Positions 22,980 through 33,060 of a stretch of DNA of 64,000 nucleotides are shown here, one piece after another. Origin of the DNA: Brachypterus glaber. Lineage: Eukaryota; Arthropoda; Insecta; Coleoptera; Kateretidae. Position 1 is the first letter of the stretch. The number at the start of each line of letters is the position of its first letter. The stretch lies in assembly GCA_958510825.1 (NCBI GenBank), contig OY294050.1:10827340-10891339 (forward strand), read 5' to 3'. The notes beneath the pieces are model-generated. The model did not search any database. It was not told the origin of the DNA and worked only from the letters and a program-made list of their open reading frames with translations. Both the position numbers and the translations under genes were made by a program.

Positions 22980-23200
22980 GTTATTTTATTCGAAAACTTC
23001 AACAGACAAGGCGATAGTTTCGCCATCTATGAGGTATAACCAAAAGCTAAAAAGTAGGTTAGATATGAGTTCATTTCTAACCTTGGTTACAAATGAAAAG
23101 CTTTTTCAACTTTAAAAGAAGTAAAAAAAAATTATAGATTTTGCAACTTTTTATAATGAATATAAAGGACGTTTTTCTGTATGCTTGTCGAATCGTCCTA
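22980..23200 (+). repeat. Dispersed repeat related to 36110-36330
   Basis: CGCCATCTATGAGGTATAAC, a TAACCTTGGTTA-type block, TTTGCAACTTTT and ACTGTATG-like segments occur in the same order in both places, with heavy divergence. No coding evidence was seen. Confidence 0.45.
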
Positions 23201-23544
23201 TGCTGTCAATCAATGTGCTGAATTGTGATTAGTATTTTTTTTTAATTAATCCAACATCCAATTAAACTGTATTTTAAACTTAAACCCCTTGGATTATCCG
23301 GTTTATCCATTGAAATATATATATGCAAATTTATGGTTTATAAAAGCCTGTGTAATTGCTTTTCATTTTGTGGGCCTACGTAAAGGACATCATGTAAATT
23401 TAAAAAAAGTAATTTTTACTTTCCACTATCACAGTAGATAAAGACTGGGAGAGTAATAAAACAGCCTTGAAGATGTAATGCTTAGCATTTCAAAGTTTAC
23501 TCTCCACAGCGAATATTTTATTGCTTTTTCTCTCGTAGACACGG
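23201..23544. other. No recognised feature
   Basis: Nothing supported. Confidence 0.35.
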
Positions 23545-23870
23545 TGTATTTGAAATAGGGTAAATAATTTTATGGGGTGATTCTAAATCAGAAAATATGA
23601 AAAAAGTCCTTATAGACATATGTCTAAAAATGCGTTGTAAGGCCTATGCTCATATGTTATTTTTATGTAGTTATTTTAAACCGAGCGTACAAAACGGAGT
23701 GGCCTTATCAGTTTTTTGCCCCAAACCTTTTTATTTGTATTTTTTTTCTCATTTTATTATTGGAACATGATTTGTTAGGTCAAAATATTAAAAAAAGGTA
23801 CTCTTGTTGTAATACTATTGAAAATAAAATAAGAACTCACTTTTTGGTTTACCCTGTATATTGTACAATA
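23545..23870 (+). mobile_element. Diverged TACAGGG-family element
   Basis: TGGGGTGATTCTA, AAAATATGAAAAAAGTCCTT, ACAAAACGGAGTGG, TTTTTTGCCCCAAACC and AAAAAAGGTACTCTTG follow the order of the copies at 50228-50815 and 6226-6600. The right end ACCCTGTATAT (about 23852) is the expected terminus. The 75-codon frame inside it is a by-product. Confidence 0.55.
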
Positions 23871-24511
23871 TAAAGTAAACTGTAGCTTTCTTCGAATAGA
23901 TTATGAAAAATCTATTCTATATAAAATACAAATAAATTGTGATTTTTCATATTTGTTTAAGCTTTGTTTTTTAATCTACTTTTTTACTCATGACAAGAAG
24001 TGCCTTGTAAATATAAAAACTTTATACCAGAAATATTTTCTAAACATTAACCTGGATTAAAATAATTTTTTATTATTTTGAGGTTATGGATTAAAATAAT
24101 TTCTAATTTTTTTGAGGTTATCTAACGTAAACTGCGTTATTGTCAACCAAGTTATTGGCATCAAGCAAAATGTAAATCGTTAATGTAGCTGCCTACTAGT
24201 GGATGAACCAAAAGTGCCTTTTAGGGACAGTGATACCATTTTTTTTATTTTTGGTACAGGGTGTTCTATGTTTGAGTGCATAAGCCCATGTTGTTGTTTT
24301 GTACTGTACTGTTATGTTCTTATTTATGTGGAAGGTACAACGAAACTCATTTGTTTGTTTTTCCCAGTTTATTTTTAAAGGAATTAACTGTACATTTAAC
24401 AAATTTTAATAAATTATTTGCTTAAAAATGACCTGATAAAAATTGGGTCATTCTCGGAAAAATAAACAAATCCGTCTCACTGCGCCTTCTTCGTAAATAA
24501 GATAAATGACA
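23871..24511. other. No recognised gene
   Basis: AT-rich sequence with a two-unit repeat (GGATTAAAATAATTT around 24053-24105). Nothing else was recognised. Confidence 0.4.
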
Positions 24512-24950
24512 TTATTAACAAAATTACAAGAACAGACAAGTTAATACTACAAAAAAAAAAGAGTTTTTGAAATTTCTTCCGCCGTTGTTGAGATATTGAC
24601 TAGTTTACTCAAAGTTGAATCAACCTGCGCATTAGGGTGGAACGAAAAAATTTTTTCGCCCAATCATATAGCCCTATATACCAAAAGTTGCCTTTATTAT
24701 AGAACATAACCCCGTGGGAATCAAAACGACTTCCAAAAAAGTTGAATTAATTACTGATTATGTTCTATAATAAAGGCACCTTTTGGTATATAGTGCTATA
24801 TGCTTGGGTGAGAAATTTTTTTGCTCCACCCTAATGCAGGTTGATCCAACTTTGAGTTAACTAGCCAATATCTCAACAACGGCTGAAGCTATTTCAAAAA
24901 CTCTTTTTTTTAGTCGTATTAACTTGTAGTTCTTGTAATTTTGTTAATAA
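24512..24950. mobile_element. 439-bp palindromic fold-back element
   Basis: The left arm starts TTATTAACAAAATTACAAGA and the right arm ends with its complement. The arms pair for about 195-200 bp each, to a spacer of roughly 45 bp at 24712-24756. Within the arms lies a second pair of ends, TTAGGGTGGAACG/CCACCCTAA (about 24634 and 24830). One inverted element may therefore be nested in another, or the arms may have expanded outwards. No coding capacity. Confidence 0.65.
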
Positions 24951-25341
24951 CATGCTCTATGGAAAAGGGGAGTGATAAGTGATAAGCGACTTAGTTGTGT
25001 GGAAGTTAGGTTAAGTTAAAATTTCAAAAGGAACATTAAAAGTAGTAAGGTGGCTTACTATAATCTTAGTTCTCAGTTGAATAGAAAGTGAGTTCCAAAC
25101 AAATGTTCATTCGAGTATAGCAAAAAAATAACAATTTTTTCTGGCCGAGTAAAATTTTGAGCACACACAGTATGTTTTAATAAAATGTAGATTGTACAAT
25201 GTACATTAAGTTTCCTCCCAATACATGCACCGAAGGGTTTTTGTAGTAGAGATGTTTTTTGTTTTATTTTGGGTACATTGTACATACGAAATTGACACTT
25301 TTCTCTAAAAAACAAATATCGAACGAGTATGGATAATATTT
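24951..25341. other. No recognised feature
   Basis: An 80-codon minus-strand frame (25073-25315) has no recognisable motif. Confidence 0.35.
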
Positions 25342-25530
25342 TTGAATAATCCCATAAGCGGCAAACAAGGCTTCATTTGCCATGAGTACATATATTATGA
25401 TGCCAATGCTGATTTGATCGGCATTCGTGTTCTGAATAAAAATTACAGTTTTCTCACTTATCAGCCATCAGCCTGCGGTAATTTGTCTGACGTTGTCTCA
25501 AAACGACGAAGGTTCGTTTATTTTTCATAG
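25342..25530 (+). pseudogene. Short open frame with weak FLYWCH-like pattern
   Basis: The 62-residue frame uses a more balanced base composition than its flanks. It contains FICHEYIYYD followed, 22 residues on, by YSFLTYQPSAC. The spacing loosely follows the FLYWCH zinc-finger pattern seen in insect chromatin proteins and in some transposons: an aromatic GY-Y strand, then W-C, then a second Cys. The diagnostic Trp-Cys and the final His are not evident. If related it is a decayed fragment. It may equally be chance. Confidence 0.2.
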
Positions 25531-26682
25531 AAAAATTGCCGACCGGCAAAAAATAAATGTCTTTTATGTATTATTACATCAATTCTTTTATTTTTTTCAA
25601 CTAAGCTTTATTTTGTCTAATAATAATATATCAAGATTATAATACACATACAAAAAGAAAAAGAAGCTTTTTGTATGTAATGTAATGTAATAAACTATTT
25701 AATGTGAAAAGTATATAATGGAAGGTGTAGCATTATATATCTTCAGGCCTTGTTTCAAATAAAGTTACAAATTAGACTTGAATACCTATTAATTTTAAAG
25801 TGTGAACTTGAGTTTCCGTTTGTCTTTCGTTCAGCATGGATCTAAAACTTGGTGACTGTGGCAGAATAATGCCATGTTTGATGAAGGACATTGAATCACC
25901 ACTGTAAATTAATTTTCTGCCTTGATTTATAGTGTTTGTTAATTGTAGGGTCGTTCCTAAAGGCAAAAATTTGAATTACATTGACGATTTTAGGGAACTG
26001 ATATTTTCTACTACCAGCTTTTAAAGTCATCATTATTTAGCTGGTTTTTAATTCAGAAAATTAAATTTATTCACCTAGAACAATATCTAACAAAATAAAA
26101 AAATGTGAAACGGGTACATTTTCTAGACGGGTGGAAATCTTTAAACTAAAAAAAGTCTATCAGAAATTTTCTTGTTTTCGGTTTTTACGGATTCGTTACT
26201 TTTTCTATATTTTTTGACCATTCCGTTTTGTTTTTTCTTTCTAGCTTAACAGAATTGTCTTTTTTAACGAGGCCACTATCAGATATAAATTTATTCAAAA
26301 ACATCAAAAGTTTATTTTACCTATGACTATAAATTAAAAATTTATAAATATTTCAAAATTTATTTAAATTCCTATATCTCGGAAACTAATAGTCCTACGA
26401 AAAAAATTATTAATTGTGTTTTTGTAGGGAATTAAACATTATCTTCATTTATGCAAAAATTGTCTTACTATAAATATTAAGTGAAATATCGCTAAAAGTT
26501 ATAATTTTTGACTATTTTGCTCCCCTTGCCCTAAGCTAATGTTAACCATATTTGATGTGACGCAAAACGAAAAGGTCCTGAATCCTTTGGTAAAAGCATT
26601 TTTCAAAAAGTCCAGAATGATCAAAATTTGCTTTACGTAATACTTGAAAGTTCCCCAAGTGATAATTGCACTTATGCAAAAA
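25531..26682. other. Unrecognised sequence with repeat fragments
   Basis: About 25729-25760 (GTAGCATTATATATCTTCAG) resembles 54214-54235 and 62550-62575. About 26631-26655 (TTTACGTAATACTTGAAAGT) is an end of the 21664-21821 family. A hairpin of ACAAAAAG/CTTTTTGT lies at 25650-25677. No gene was recognised. Confidence 0.45.
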
Positions 26683-26747
26683 TTATCAGATTCATTTTGA
26701 TCTGATTGGTCAAGAAACTAAAAATGCAAGGTTTTGATTGGCCTATA
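26683..26747 (+). repeat. Left half of the dispersed repeat split by the 843-bp element
   Basis: This matches the reverse complement of the 13136-13219 copy up to TATA. The remainder continues at 27591-27612 after the inserted element. Confidence 0.75.
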
Positions 26748-27590
26748 CAGTGCGTGCATTAAGTCTGGAATCGCCCGAATAACTTTTTAGTTACAAGTAA
26801 AATACAAAAATCCTCAGACAGGTCGATTTATATTTTTAATTCTGCAAATTTTGGTCTAAAAAAAGTTATCAAAATTGGCACCCCCTTGCACCCTCACCCC
26901 CCAACTTTTTTTTTCAAACAGCAACCTACCCCTTGTGATACATCATTGGAAAGGTAATTTAATAAGCTTTCCAACAGTGTATGATAAAGCCTAAGGGTCT
27001 ATGAAAAAACGCATGTTTTATTTAAACATTGTTTGTGTGAAATATTACGCATAATATGGTAATTGTTGCCCTATTTCCTACTTGGCACCTTCCTGAGAAT
27101 CTAAATAAGGTTGTTTTAAACTTATTGTAATATTTTATACCCTGTTGAAAAATGCATTTTTTTTTCTTTTTATTGACCAATTTTATGTTTACTATTTAAT
27201 CGATTTTAATCCCGTTTTTTTACTGTCCACTGTCAAAGAGCTGAAGGACATCAATTTGAACATTTATAGTGAACTAAAGTTATACTTTACATGTCTTTAT
27301 AATAAACTAAATTGTGCATTTTATCATTAGCCCTTTACCAAATTAGGCTTTATTATACACCGTTGGAAAGCTTATTAAATTACCTTTCCAACGAAGTGTC
27401 ACAAGGGGTAGGTTGCTATTTGAAAAAAAAAAGTTGTGGGGTGAGGGTGCAGGGGGGTGCAAATTTTAATAACTTTTATTACACCATAATTTGAAAAATT
27501 AAAAATAAAAATCGACCTATCCGAGGGTTTTTGTGTTTTACTTGTAACTAAAAAGTTAATCGGATGATTCCAGACTTAATGCACGCACTG
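26748..27590. mobile_element. 843-bp TA-flanked element with long inverted repeats
   Basis: Both ends read CAGTGCGTGCATTAAGTCTG going inward, and TA flanks them (26746-26747 and 27591-27592). The arms pair for about 255-260 bp, to about 27010 on the left and from about 27335 on the right, including GCACCCCCTTGCACCCTCAC and its complement. The uninterrupted paralogue at 13136-13219 has a single TA at this point, which confirms insertion with TA duplication. It is a Tc1/mariner-type non-autonomous element; short frames at 27145-27494 are not transposase-like. Confidence 0.88.
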
Positions 27591-28100
27591 TATATTGTTT
27601 GTGAAATAGTCCCCTTTATTATTCGCCAAAAGACTGCAGACACCGTGTATATTTGTTGTCTATGAGCTCGATAGTGGTATATACTTTTATCGAAGGAAAT
27701 TGCATTAGTGCACATATTAATTGGCATCCTGCATATAAAATAACCCAACGATCGACCTATATTGTAAAGTAATTTTAGCGCAAAATTAGTAAATTCGATT
27801 TTAACTACAAATTAGTTTACGAAAATTATGGTTAATGCCGGCAGGCTAAATTGGTCAAACGGTATTAAAAACTAAAATAAATTGAAATATTTTATGCAGA
27901 ATGAAATTAAATACTTCTTCTTACGACCACCTATGAAAACAACAAATTGCACACAAATTAGAAAGTAAAAACATGCCATATTTCATATGCTTGCGAAATA
28001 ATATTATTAAATGCAATCATGGTTTTTTTTTCAAAATATTTGCTATTTTTATATTATATTTTACACTTTTCCACTTTTCATTATTTACGATAATTCTTTT
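27591..28100. other. Right half of the split repeat, then unrecognised sequence
   Basis: 27591-27612 completes the dispersed repeat. Nothing was recognised in the remainder. Confidence 0.5.
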
Positions 28101-28227
28101 TCATTTCGTTTCATTCTGTTCTGTTCTGCTCTGCTCTGCCCTGCCCTGCCCTGCCCTGCTCGGCTCGGCTCGGCTCGGCTCTGCTCTGCTCTGCTCTTTT
28201 CCGCTCCGCTCTGTTCTCTTCTCTTCT
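28101..28227. repeat. Compound pentanucleotide array with stepwise-changing units
   Basis: In 5-bp register the units change in blocks: TTTCR, TTCTG, CTCTG, CCCTG (four), CTCGG (four), CTCTG (three), then CTCTT, TTCCG, CTCCG and TTCTC. Each block differs from its neighbour by one base. Frames across it encode only repetitive Ser/Ala/Leu-rich peptides. Confidence 0.9.
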
Positions 28228-28966
28228 TATATCACACAAGGCACAGTTTTTAATGAAATTAATTTTCATTTTTTAACATACCTAATTTAAAATTCTGTAT
28301 CGCTAAAATATTTCTCATTTTCACACGATAGTTTTGTGTATATATGTATCCCGTTATATATTACCACTTTTAACTGAAAATTGTTCCAAGAATATCACAT
28401 AAACTATGTTTATTTGACATATTTATTGCCTTTTACCAAAATGACAAATGTTATACCCTTGCACAAGCCTTAATAGAAATGTCAATGGGTTTTAAACTTG
28501 ATACGTTTACAAAGAAAAAAACATATATTTTCAGCTGTCCTGTTTTAAAATAACAAACAATTTAATAACATACAATAAATTATACTTAAATTTATATCTA
28601 CTTAATACTGTTTTTGGGTGGAATAATATTTTGGTTTATCATTGATTTACACTAAAATATATTTAATATTTAAAGGTTTTAAATCAGTATATTTTTGTTA
28701 AAAAATGGAAAACAAACACATCAATTTCTGTAATTTTTGCAATCTTAATATGCCAATTTCGTTAAAATTTGGGAAATCTTCACTAGTTTAAAGGATCATT
28801 TTAAACAAAAGTTACCAAAGTTAGGTTAGTTAAGAGCTACAGTTGTTTTAAGAAGGTTTTTTTCTTAAAATCTTAAACATTATTTTATGATAATTATTAT
28901 AAAAAAGGCAAAATATTTAATAATATATGTATTTTTGGAAAATGTAACGAAAAAAGTTTTTGTACC
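28228..28966. other. No recognised feature
   Basis: AT-rich sequence with no supported gene or repeat. Confidence 0.4.
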
Positions 28967-28976
28967 AAAAAGTATT

Positions 28977-29066
28977 TATAAAGAACTTTCACTTTCGGGT
29001 TTAGACCGTGTTAATGGATTTTCACTTTCCGACGTTTCGTCTCTTACTACTAGAGACATCTTCAGG
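28977..29066 (-). repeat. Penelope-like element 3' terminal arm (90 bp)
   Basis: This arm is 43 bases past the stop codon of the GIY-YIG frame and carries the hammerhead motif in the sense of that frame. It is identical by eye to the inverted arm at 30145-30234. Confidence 0.88.
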
Positions 29067-29074
29067 GATTAATC
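29017..29074 (-). ncRNA. Hammerhead ribozyme motif of the Penelope-like element
   Basis: On the minus strand the order is: helix I strand GATT-AA-TCC, core CTGAAGA (fits CUGANGA), one extra U, helix II GTCTC/GAGAC with a nine-base loop, core GAAA, then CGTC with cleavage expected after the C of GTC, and the helix I partner GGA...AATC. Helix III is only the self-complementary ACGT, as in minimal type I hammerheads described from Penelope-like elements, which work best as dimers. The predicted cut is between 29031 and 29030. Activity has not been tested. The unpaired U beside helix II departs from the strict consensus. Confidence 0.7.
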
Positions 29075-29108
29075 TGAAACTAAGTTTCGAATCAACTTGT
29101 GTCACTAT

Positions 29109-30203
29109 TTATGACGAGTTGTGGTTATTCACCCGTGACGAGGTTTTTCCTATCAAAGACTTCCATATTGCAGGTAAGTGGTAACCAGTATCCCGATTGA
29201 TATTGTTAGGATGCTTGATGATTTCTATCGATTCCCGTATCTTCCTTGGCATTTTTCTGTTTTCTGTTAATATTTGTTTTGTTTCAGATAAATTGATTTT
29301 ATGACCTGTTTCATGTACATGTTCGGCTACTGCCGATAAGGAAATTTGTTTCTTTCTTATATTGCGCTCATGCTCTTGAAGTCTTGTAGAAATTTTTCTC
29401 TTAGTTTCACCTATGTAAACCGTACCACAGGAGCAGGGTATTTTATATACGCCTTCTGAACTCAGGGGTATTTTGTCTTTTGTTGAAGTCAAACATTGAC
29501 CTAATTTTTGGTTGGACCGAAATATAGGCTTAATATTTGACTTCTTCAAAAGTTTACCTATTTTATCCGTGATACCGCTTACATAGGGAAGTATAACTTG
29601 TGTCTGTCTGTCATTGTCACTATTGTCCTGTTGTTTGGGTCTGGGATTTCTGTATTTGTATATGGTCTTATTAATGTCTTTTTTGGTATAACCGTTCATG
29701 GTCAAGGCTTTGGTTAGTTTAAGGAGTTCTGTGTCTAGGGAATTCTTGTCTGAAATCATGAAAGCCCTATGAACAAGTGAATTAACTACCGAGCGTTTTT
29801 GAGAGGGATGGTGATGTGAAAATGCGTTTAGGTATCTGTCAGTGTGGGTTTTCTTCCTGTATACCGAGTGTCCTATTGAGCCATTTTCCGTTTTGTAAAC
29901 CAAAACGTCCAAAAAGGGAAGTGATCCGTTGTTCTCAATTTCCATCGTAAACCGTATAGATTTATGTTGGGAATTGAGGTGATTTAGAAGGCTTTCCATG
30001 CCATGGGGCCAAATAGCATAGACATCGTCTACGTATCTGCGCCAAATTTTAGGTTTTAATGGAAATGACTCAATAGCTTTTTTCTCGAAGTATTCCATGA
30101 AAGCATTGGCCGCAGGGGGTGATAATGGGGCTCCCATTGCGGCGCCTGAAGATGTCTCTAGTAGTAAGAGACGAAACGTCGGAAAGTGAAAATCCATTAA
30201 CAC
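29109..30203 (-). pseudogene. Penelope-like polyprotein, C-terminal part: RT fragment plus GIY-YIG endonuclease
   Basis: A 364-residue open frame. From residue 20 it reads as the late reverse transcriptase of Penelope-like elements: AAMGAPLSP (21-29), the catalytic YVDD (57-60), LPFLDV (95-100) and RKKTHTDRYLN (117-127). A linker follows, then a GIY-YIG nuclease: VYKIPC (252-257), VYIGET (262-267), Arg274 and Glu278 in STRLQEHER, and Glu327 in RESIEIIK. Residues 1-19 come from the inverted arm (junction at about 30145), not from the RT, so the N-terminal half of the RT is lost. The frame start is GTG. No frameshift is visible afterwards. The encoded enzyme would nick DNA and reverse-transcribe element RNA if complete; this copy cannot act alone. 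Confidence 0.88.
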
Positions 30204-30234
30204 GGTCTAAACCCGAAAGTGAAAGTTCTTTATA
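30145..30234 (+). repeat. Penelope-like element upstream inverted arm (90 bp)
   Basis: An exact inverted copy of 28977-29066. It carries the hammerhead core on the plus strand (CTGAAGA at 30146-30152, GAAAC at 30173-30177). The sequence 5' of the core is RT-coding (GCGGCGC), so helix I can form only about one pair. The motif is probably inactive at this end. Confidence 0.85.
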
Positions 30235-30277
30235 TCTTAATGGCCGTGAAAGCTTAAAATCTAAAAAAAAGTATTTA

Positions 30278-32012
30278 TTTGCGTACAGAGCGGTCAAAAT
30301 AAAGGGTTGTTTTTGAGGGATGATTTAAACGGATAAATTTCTTAATTGCCTTATTGTGCATAATTTTTGACATTCTTGGGGCGGAAAAAACATGTACAAT
30401 GTACATACTTATCTATTTAAATTATTAGTATTTTAAATTTTCTGGTGGACCACATCAAATAATATTCAGTTCAATTAAACGCTACGAAATAAAAAATGTA
30501 TGAAAGGGTATAAATCTAGATCAGATAATATTTATTCATAAAATTTCCATACGGAGCGTAAAAATCAATATACTATGACAAACATATTACTGCTCCAATG
30601 AGTTGTTAAATTCTATGTTAAATTTTGATAATGGGTATAAATTTAATCAGTTATAACTTATTATTATATTCACACCTATTTAATACAGATTTTATGTGTT
30701 GTGTTATAATAATGTTATAAGCAGTACCCGGCGTATTTCCAGTTATAGTCCAGTCTTCAATTTAATAAAAAAGGCTTCACCTGGAAATAATTCAGGAAGT
30801 TTAGATTTTTGGTTTATTTGGTAGGGTTAAAGGCAGCAAATAAATAATTTTTGCGACATTGAACTCGATTTGGAACTGTCATTTTTTTAACTTATTTTTC
30901 ACAAAAAATAGACTTTTTAAAATATCTCAAGATCGGTGCATCCTAGAACAAAAAACTTTTGATATGAAAATAAAGAGGACCAATACTCCAACATTTTTTG
31001 TGTCATATATTTTTTTGTACGACAGCTAATTCATGGTACCGCCTTAAAATTTACACTGTAGGGTTTTAAATTTTTCTTTATGACTCGAAATAATGGGGCA
31101 AAAATGTGTGAATTATTAAAAAAAAAAATTACGTCAATTAAAAAGAAAGTGCCAGATGATTTTTTTTAATTTTCACCCAAAAACTTATATTGTAACGTTT
31201 AAGAGATATTTTTATAATCCGTTTTTTGTGATTTATTTTTTATTTTTATAAACCAAATAATAGTATTGCGTATAAAAATTAGAGTCGTATCTTTAGTATT
31301 TATATAAAAAAATTATCAAAATATATTAAAAACAAACGAATAAAGATATTTTAAATCGGCTTTGTTTGACTTAGAGCCCCACTAATAGATAATCAATCCA
31401 CGGCAAAACAAAAATAATTAGACCTAATTTTTTTTTACTAGAACAATAAGCAAAAAAGCACTGCTATATCTCAAAAAACGAGCTGATCGAGAAAAACAGA
31501 AAAGGGTTACGAAATCAGAGCATCAAATATAGTCAAACGTAACTAAAATCTCCCCTGCAAATATTTTTTTTGTTGTAGAACAGTGTTTTCACTGTAAGCT
31601 ATTTAGGCACTATGGAAATGCGAAGCTTGTTTTTTTATGAATAAATGCCTCTATCTCTATTCACAAACTAACTTTAAATTAAGAGAGAAATGGTGCAAGT
31701 TTGGCGCGTAAGGCTAGAATTCAAATAATTGGCATTTAATGTTAACTAATGCCTTTGCTTAATGACTTAAGCGGTGGCGTTCCGCAATAAATTTAACTTT
31801 TAAGGCACTTAACCCCAAACTACAATCTAAACTGGAGGTCCCTCAATTATCAATTGGGAGAGTCAATGTCAGAAGTTAACTTAAAATTAATTGTTGTCAT
31901 TATAGAACTCTTTATTCCACTCTTTACATCCCTATGGCTAAAAAATTTGAAAGATTACACTGCTCTACAAAAGTAAAGTTTTTTTTTATTTTTCGGAGAC
32001 CTTTTAGTTGTA
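30278..32012. other. No recognised feature
   Basis: About 1.7 kb of AT-rich sequence with no convincing frame, RNA gene or repeat. Confidence 0.4.
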
Positions 32013-32577
32013 GTATTATTAATTTGAGCCATTTCGCCTCAATGAAAATGGAAAAAACTTTTATTGAAAATTAACTTCTCTACACGTTTTCAACAAAAAC
32101 GCCTTTTCCAAATTAATTTCTCTACACCTTTTTTTATTGTTACAGGTGTCTTTGTTTCAATTACCTCGAAATGACATATTTTGACATTTGTCATATTTTG
32201 ATTGATAAAGCCAAATATTGCACAAATTCTTTCAAAACTAATAATTTTCTTTGAAAACGGGATCAGATTAGATCCCGAAACGGTAGAAGTTAACTTTTAT
32301 TCAGTTTTTCGTTCTTTTTTAATTATTTTAACGATTTATCAAGAATTTTATTGAAAATTCTCTATTTAGGCAAAATTTTTAAACTTTGGTAAGGTATTGA
32401 CTAATAATATTTTTTAGGTAAAGAAGATATAACAGATAAGTATTATTTTAAACGCAATACCTTACCAGCGCATCTAGAAATAGGTGCGCCTGATAAGAAC
32501 ATTTTAATTTTATTTTCTGTTTTAGATTTTTACGATAAAAATAGTCATTGAGGCGAAATGGCTCAAATTAATAATAC
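32013..32577. mobile_element. 565-bp TA-flanked MITE
   Basis: The ends GTATTATTAATTTGAGCCAT (32013-32032, continuing TTCGCCTCAATGA) are inverted almost perfectly for about 34 bp at 32544-32577. TA flanks both ends (32011-32012 and 32578-32579). The interior is non-coding. The superfamily is probably Tc1/mariner, judged only from the TA target. Confidence 0.75.
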
Positions 32578-32730
32578 TATAAATATATATACGCCTCAAA
32601 TAAATTATAGATTCTACCTTTTAGTTGATTCTGTTGTCAAAAAAAAAATTAAATTCTAAAATTTTTTTATCGCGGATTGGTTCTCAACAGAAAAAGCTTT
32701 AAGCCAAAAAAAGCGGATTTGAAAAATCAA
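32578..32730. other. Short unrecognised spacer
   Basis: Nothing supported. Confidence 0.3.
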
Positions 32731-33060
32731 CTTGTAGGGGTCCTCACGGGCCACTGCAAGCTAAGGAAGCACCTGGCAACAATGTGGATTCTAGAGTGCG
32801 GAGAGGATGAAACATCCTCTCATTAATTAGCCGAGTATGTCAGATACGACAGGATCAGGTTACATGTCTTTGAAACTGAAGACTCAATCAAGAGGAACTA
32901 AGAGATCTCCTCTGGGCCAATATCCTGACCTTTATTGAAAAGACAAAGGAGGACTCAAATCAGTAAATGGCTGGGATTGCCGGGGGTGACAAAAAGGGCC
33001 AGAAATGGCCTAGTTGTCCGGCTTTGGCCAACCCAAAAATTTACTACCACTTTACTACTA
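32731..33060 (+). mobile_element. LINE family A, copy 2: zinc-knuckle C-terminus and 3' end
   Basis: Translation in one frame gives LTGHCKLRKHLATMWI, then CGEDETSSH, a stop where the next residue should be, and LAEYVRYDRIR (32746-32860). This is the His/Cys-rich tail downstream of RT or RNase H in many insect non-LTR retrotransposons (I/R1/LOA-like). The shared 3' untranslated block with GTTGGCCAACCC-like sequence and a TTTACTAC tail follows, ending at 33060. The first Cys pair is deleted and a stop is present, so the copy is dead. No clear target duplication was found. Confidence 0.78.

Larger units (their letters stand above)
28967..30277 (-). mobile_element. Penelope-like retroelement, 5'-truncated, with inverted terminal arms
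   Basis: The element lies on the minus strand. A 90-bp arm at 28977-29066 is an exact reverse complement of 30145-30234. Between them is a reading frame with the end of a reverse transcriptase and a GIY-YIG endonuclease. An outer 12-mer AAAAAGTATTTA at 28967-28978 and 30266-30277 is a candidate target duplication, which would place about 31 extra bases (30235-30265) inside the upstream end. 5' truncation with an inverted terminal copy is typical of Penelope elements. The identical arms point to a recent insertion. Confidence 0.88.

Noticed and set aside
25729..25760. Complement CTGAAGATATATAATGC as a hammerhead core
   Set aside because: There is no helix II partner and no GAAAC within range.
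27973..28290. 105-codon and 80-codon overlapping frames
   Set aside because: They span the pentanucleotide array in different phases. The repeat excludes stops, and no domain is present.
28887..29072. Plus-strand frame sharing a peptide with a frame at 30070-30297
   Set aside because: The shared peptide comes from translating the two inverted 90-bp Penelope-type arms, not from a gene family.
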